This document shows, in pieces, positions 59,740-64,000 of a DNA stretch of 64,000 bases. Position 1 is the first letter of the stretch; the number at the start of each line of letters is the position of its first letter. A program made the translations under genes and the position numbers. The notes beneath the pieces were generated by a model. That model saw only the letters and a program-made list of their open reading frames with translations. It was not told the origin of the DNA and ran no database searches. Location: the NCBI RefSeq assembly GCF_030848805.1, contig NC_092362.1, positions 15,917,642 through 15,981,641 of the forward strand, in the 5' to 3' direction. The DNA comes from Temnothorax longispinosus (Eukaryota > Arthropoda > Insecta > Hymenoptera > Formicidae).

Positions 59740-62700
59740 GATGTTACTTTTTTTCGAAATAACGTACATGTCTTCGTATGAATTTCACAATGAGATCGTT
59801 GTTCCCAAAAATATTTCACAATAATATTTAGAACATTTGGGTCGCCACGTTTAAGCTTGAGAAATGTCATGCGGACGACATTTAACTCAGAAAACGTGTC
59901 GCGAGTCACAATGCAAAATGCACCGTTTTAACCGGTTAAACTTTCAGGATGCATTACGAATACGTCAATCGCGCGACGGTGAATTAATACCGTTTTACTT
60001 AACTATGCCGTCCATATTCAAACCGACAGGCGTCGAGAGTCGGTACGGTCCTGGGGCGGTAATAAAAATGAGAGAAGCGAGAAGCGTGTTGCTCGATCTG
60101 ACGGCTGATGGAGACGTCTTCGTTCCAGACAGACGCCTCGGACGTTCGCGACGTTTGATCGACAGTTTCTTTCCTCCTTTCGCATGCGTCGCGCCCGATC
60201 AAGTTCTCTGCTTCCACCTCTCTCCTTTCCTCTCCCTCCCTACTCCCCCCTCTCTCTCCCTCTTTCTTTCTCTCCTCCGTTCCACTTTCGTTCTCCTTGT
60301 CCTTCTTCCTCTCTTCCAGCCACCTTCTCGTCTCCTTTTCGCACAATCTCCAGCCTCTTCCGAAGTCCGAAGGAGGCACTTCGCGCCCCGCCGTCGTCAT
60401 TCGTGTTTTTGTCGGGGCGCCTATAAATAGGTTTACCGCGCAGCGCCTTTGGACCAGCCGGGGACCAGCTTCCTCGCGTCACACGGTCGTCATAAGATCC
60501 AAGGTCGCGTCACCGACGACGGACCCGAGATCGCCCTTTGTCTCGAGTCGGGCGCAGACCGCTCGAGGAGTTTGGATGACCGCGTGACGTTAATGCAATC
60601 GTTGGGTCTGATTTGCGAACCCTCCGTGAGCATAATCTCAATTTTCCGCTCTGTAGAACTTTAATTCTCTATCCTGTAGAGTCACGTAGGCTTCGCGGAT
60701 TTACATATACGTATGTTTAATTGACTTTTCGTTTATTTTGTACGTACTTTAATTCGGGATTTCACGATGGGAGTGCATTACGGTATGGTGTAGTTTGATC
60801 ACTTGGCAATTGAAACTTAGATTTTCTTGCCGAATACCAGTTGAGATATTTTTTATCTTAGCTACGTGTATATGTATAGCTTTCGAATGAAGTTTGTAAA
60901 GTTTCTATCGATTGGTATATTTGGAAACTGGGAAAAAGAGTATACTTGACCTTTACTGGGATTGGACAATAGTGAGAGAGTATCTCTCGCGACAACTATA
61001 TTGAATTCATATGAAATACATACAATTCTATATGAAGATTTTCTTCTATTTGTAAAATAGAACGATGCATGCATTTATATCTCTGGTATTTTCCTGAAAT
61101 ACCTGCAAATTGATTCTGCCGTTGGCAATTAACTACGCGTTATAATTTGCTGTCATAATCTGCTTATTAAGTCTTATTACAATAATTATTATAATTCATG
61201 GCGCTTTACTGCACCATTTGATCCGTAAATTTTACTAACTAAATCCTGCCAACTAGCATATTAAAATATTATTAAGAATAATCGTTTTCTCGCCGCTTAT
61301 TCGTTCTGTTTAATTGCTTATCACTGTATACTCATGAGTATTCGGTACAAATCTTGCATAACGACAGATTGCAAAAGAGCTCAACGCATTCCACTTAAGA
61401 AAGAAGTCTAACGCTGCTGTCATGTGATCAACTTTCTACTTTATTATCATGTCGAAATACGTATATGTGTATGCGATTTATTAGTATTTTAATAAATGTC
61501 TAAGAGCAATATAGCTTCTTATCAAACGTAACATAATTATGTCGTTAAACCTGGCGAAACACGTTTGAAGATTCAAAAGTAGGACAGAATTATACAAGCG
61601 ATTCACTCTCGAGCGATGGTAATACATTTCTCTCGGCATCATCGCGAACGGTGAAAAATATGCCCGACCGAGAACAGCAGTTTGCGGGGCGGGTCTTAAA
61701 CGCGTCGGTTATTAAGAATTCACTTCCCTAAATTTCCGACGAAACGACGCGCTTCTATCCTGCGGTGCTATCTGCCTCAATGCCATGCCGTCGTCTTTCA
61801 ACCTGTCGTGAAACGGGAACGTTGATGCTGCCTCCTGTTTCATTCAAAATCCTTCCACGGGCGAGATAGAAGAGCCCCCTCCTCCCACTGTCTTACCCCG
61901 CTGTCTCAGAAAGTCCGGAATGCCCGATAATCATCGGTAAATCACTCGAATCTTGCGTATGCGTGCGTTCGTCAGAACGCATACACGCGCGTTCTTATAC
62001 CTGTCCGCAACGTGGGTCAATCTTTATGGCGGATATAACTCGCCTGATTTCACTGAAGATTATCTCGTTATTTATTGGAAAGGTGGACACGATGTCCGCG
62101 GCTGCCCGAAAAATCTCCTCATCGTCCTCTTCTTTCACCTCCTCTTCATCGTTCGCTTATTTGTTCTCAAATGCGTACGCATAGCGACAGGTAGAAGCCG
62201 ATCACGGATGATTCACGATGATGCGGGGCTGTAAATAAAGGCCACCGGCGGCTTTCACACTCGGCCAGCGGGGAAACTCGCGCTCGCTCCAGTTTGCTGT
62301 AATTATTTTCAACCGCGCGTAAATTTCGGCGGAGTGAAATTTATCGCGCCTAAGACATGGAACGTTATGAAAGTCTGTTCAGATCTCCGAGAAATTAGAT
62401 TCGATTCTCGCAAAAATAACATCGTTCACGAAGTTACGAAGAAGTATCAATCATATACAAATCAAAGTATATATAGAAACGTGTAATTTAATATTTTTAT
62501 AATTTTCCAAACACTTGTATTATAATTAATATTGAGTTTAGACAACGTTATTGATATTTATCTTATTGTTTAAATATTTTTAAAACCGATTTGTTCAGAC
62601 AAGTTGAGTTCTGACATGTGAACTATAAAATCATTGTGAGACAAAGATTTTACGAAATTATTGCGGCTGATCGATATTCATTGTCTTCGGAACATCTAAA

Positions 62701-62800
62701 AAAAACGATCGCGTAGATACGCCTCGCAGACGACAGCCTCCCGTTCGTACTTAGGTAAACACCAGGCGTTAATTCTCATAACGGAAACTTCCTAAACGCG
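59740..62800. other. Intronic DNA, no gene seen
   Basis: A CT-rich block at 60.2-60.4 kb creates the long Ser/Leu/Pro frame there. The rest is AT-rich with small GC-richer stretches near 61.6-61.9 and 62.2 kb. No supported feature. Confidence 0.4.
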
Positions 62801-62817
62801 AAGTTACGCATGCAGTT

Positions 62818-63470
62818 CTACGAGCCGCGCAGGAACCGTAGGGGGATGAACGAGGAGAAGCGCGAGGGGAACAACGGGGGTGGCTTTCGCGTGTTATACG
62901 TGCCTAAGGCGCCGTTGGTAGCCTGGGGGATGCGGGGGGATGCGGAGGGATGGACGAGAGCGGAGAATGCAGGCTGCACAACTTGATAATAATAAACTGA
63001 AAAAGGAGCAAAGGGCGTTATTTTAAAAGGGAAATGCAGCGCCGCATTTTTATGTCTTCGCCAGAACTTTTCATCTCCCGTGCCTGCGCTAAAAGGTATC
63101 GCGCGCGCGCGCGCGCGGGGGCAGCGGAGCGACCTCTGCGAAGGTGGGAGGCGAGGGGAGCGACGCGGCAACGGCCAGCCGGCTCGTGGAAGACAAGATG
63201 AAGAGAAGGATGTAGGAGAGACAAGGCGGAGAGACGAGGGGGAGGAGCGGGGGCCGTCAGGGGAGGCTAAAACGCGGAATGAAACGGCAGACTGCCGCTG
63301 ATGAAATTCATAATTTAGATCCAATGCGCTCTCTGTACCTCGTTTAGAATACACTGCTATTTATAGTCGAAATTTTCCTTCGGCGCGATCCCACCCCACC
63401 CCGTCTATCCCCGCGAAAGAACGCGAAGCCATCCCTCGCTTACCCTTCCTCCAGCATTTCCTGTAGATTC
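62818..63470. promoter_or_regulatory. GC-rich island with (CG)n run
   Basis: G-rich on the plus strand with a (CG)n run at 63099-63117. The overlapping minus-strand frames are compositional. It may be a regulatory island. No transcript is assignable. Confidence 0.3.
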
Positions 63471-64000
63471 CCTCAGACAGAGGACTACTCACGCCACGTG
63501 GGTCCGAAATCGTGCTGTGAAGAAGATAGATGTTCGTAACTGATATATGACCGCGAATTATCACGATGTGTAAATAAAAGATGTATTCGGGAAAAGCACG
63601 TTCTTTTCTCTCCAAGAAATCCGGGAGATGGCAAGCGGTAAACAAATCACGAGATTAATTATTTAAATTGGAATTTATCGTAAGATTAAGCAATCATAAA
63701 CTTTTGTAGTGCCGACTGTGTTCACGCGATAGACTAATTTACAAGATCAAATATGTAGATGCATCCGCTTAAACATGGCGCAACGCTTTCGCTCTCGTTG
63801 CGGATTATTACTTAACCCCCTGGATACACGATGTATGCCACGAAACTTTGGCTGGTAAACAACGCGGTCACCCCCCGCACAGGAACGAGGGCAGCAGGAT
63901 GAAAATGGATGCGACCAGTGAGCGTCAGTTTGCTGCAAATTCAAAGGGGAAGATAAAGATCGCACAATCCCTTAGCTTAATTTACTTCTACAATATTCTT
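63471..64000. other. Intronic or intergenic DNA at the window end, nothing recognised
   Basis: Mixed composition with no frame, repeat or motif that I can support. Confidence 0.4.

Noticed and set aside
59864..60430. 188-codon plus-strand frame
   Set aside because: The second half is a CT-tract reading (Ser/Leu/Pro). The first half has no recognisable motif or splice context.
62818..63354. 178-codon minus-strand frame
   Set aside because: Ser/Pro/Arg-rich reading of a G-rich island including a (CG)n run. No domain.
1..64000. tRNA, rRNA, known microRNA or CRISPR features
   Set aside because: I looked for T-loop words, familiar insect microRNA seeds and regularly spaced repeats by eye and found none that held up. 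A covariance-model search would be needed to exclude them fully.

Overview
The window looks like a stretch of an insect nuclear genome, most likely hymenopteran (ant-like). The evidence is spliced genes with GT-AG introns of 128 to over 600 bases, an AT-rich background broken by strongly CpG-rich islands, abundant (CT)n, (AT)n and (GA)n microsatellites, and a short piggyBac-type element flanked by TTAA. There are no operons, no bacterial signals and no tRNA, rRNA or CRISPR array that I could see. Very little of the 64 kb is coding.

Positions 1-4481 hold the 5' part of a multi-exon C2H2 zinc-finger gene on the minus strand. Five coding exons (4457-3678, 3367-3077, 2567-2244, 1968-1367, 1088-609) join in frame with phases 0, 0, 0, 2. 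They give about 825 residues with roughly thirteen fingers. The last visible intron ends in a splice acceptor exactly at base 1, so the next exon lies just outside the window.

Positions 4.5-18.5 kb form a divergent intergenic region with AT-rich DNA, microsatellites, two CpG-rich blocks and a few possible regulatory motifs. A large CpG-rich promoter-like block at 17.6-18.75 kb leads on the plus strand into a leader of about 1.2 kb and a 40-base first coding exon (19775-19814). This exon encodes MPRRKQHAPQRMK and ends in a consensus splice donor. This is the extreme N-terminal NuRD-recruitment (FOG-repeat) motif, and its wording fits Teashirt/Tiptop (TSHZ) best. No second exon with zinc fingers appears in the remaining 44 kb, so I read 19815-64000 as (part of) a giant first intron, which would explain the near-absence of genes. 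This is an inference from a short peptide.

Within that proposed intron the notable structures are: a piggyBac-type MITE (28994-29274); a large imperfect inverted repeat (about 41.81-44.64 kb) with a CRE palindrome in both arms, a separate 47-bp near-perfect hairpin, a 105-bp tandem duplication and an acidic 111-codon ORF in its loop; a hairpin at its right edge (44614-44708); a 130-bp inverted repeat (47422-47551); a degenerate dispersed repeat family at 53.8-55.4 kb; and several CpG islands that share the word GGCGCGGCGCGG. A few short open frames with coding-like codon use (7620-8150 minus, 28013-28450 minus, 40822-40902 plus) are listed at low confidence and without a function.
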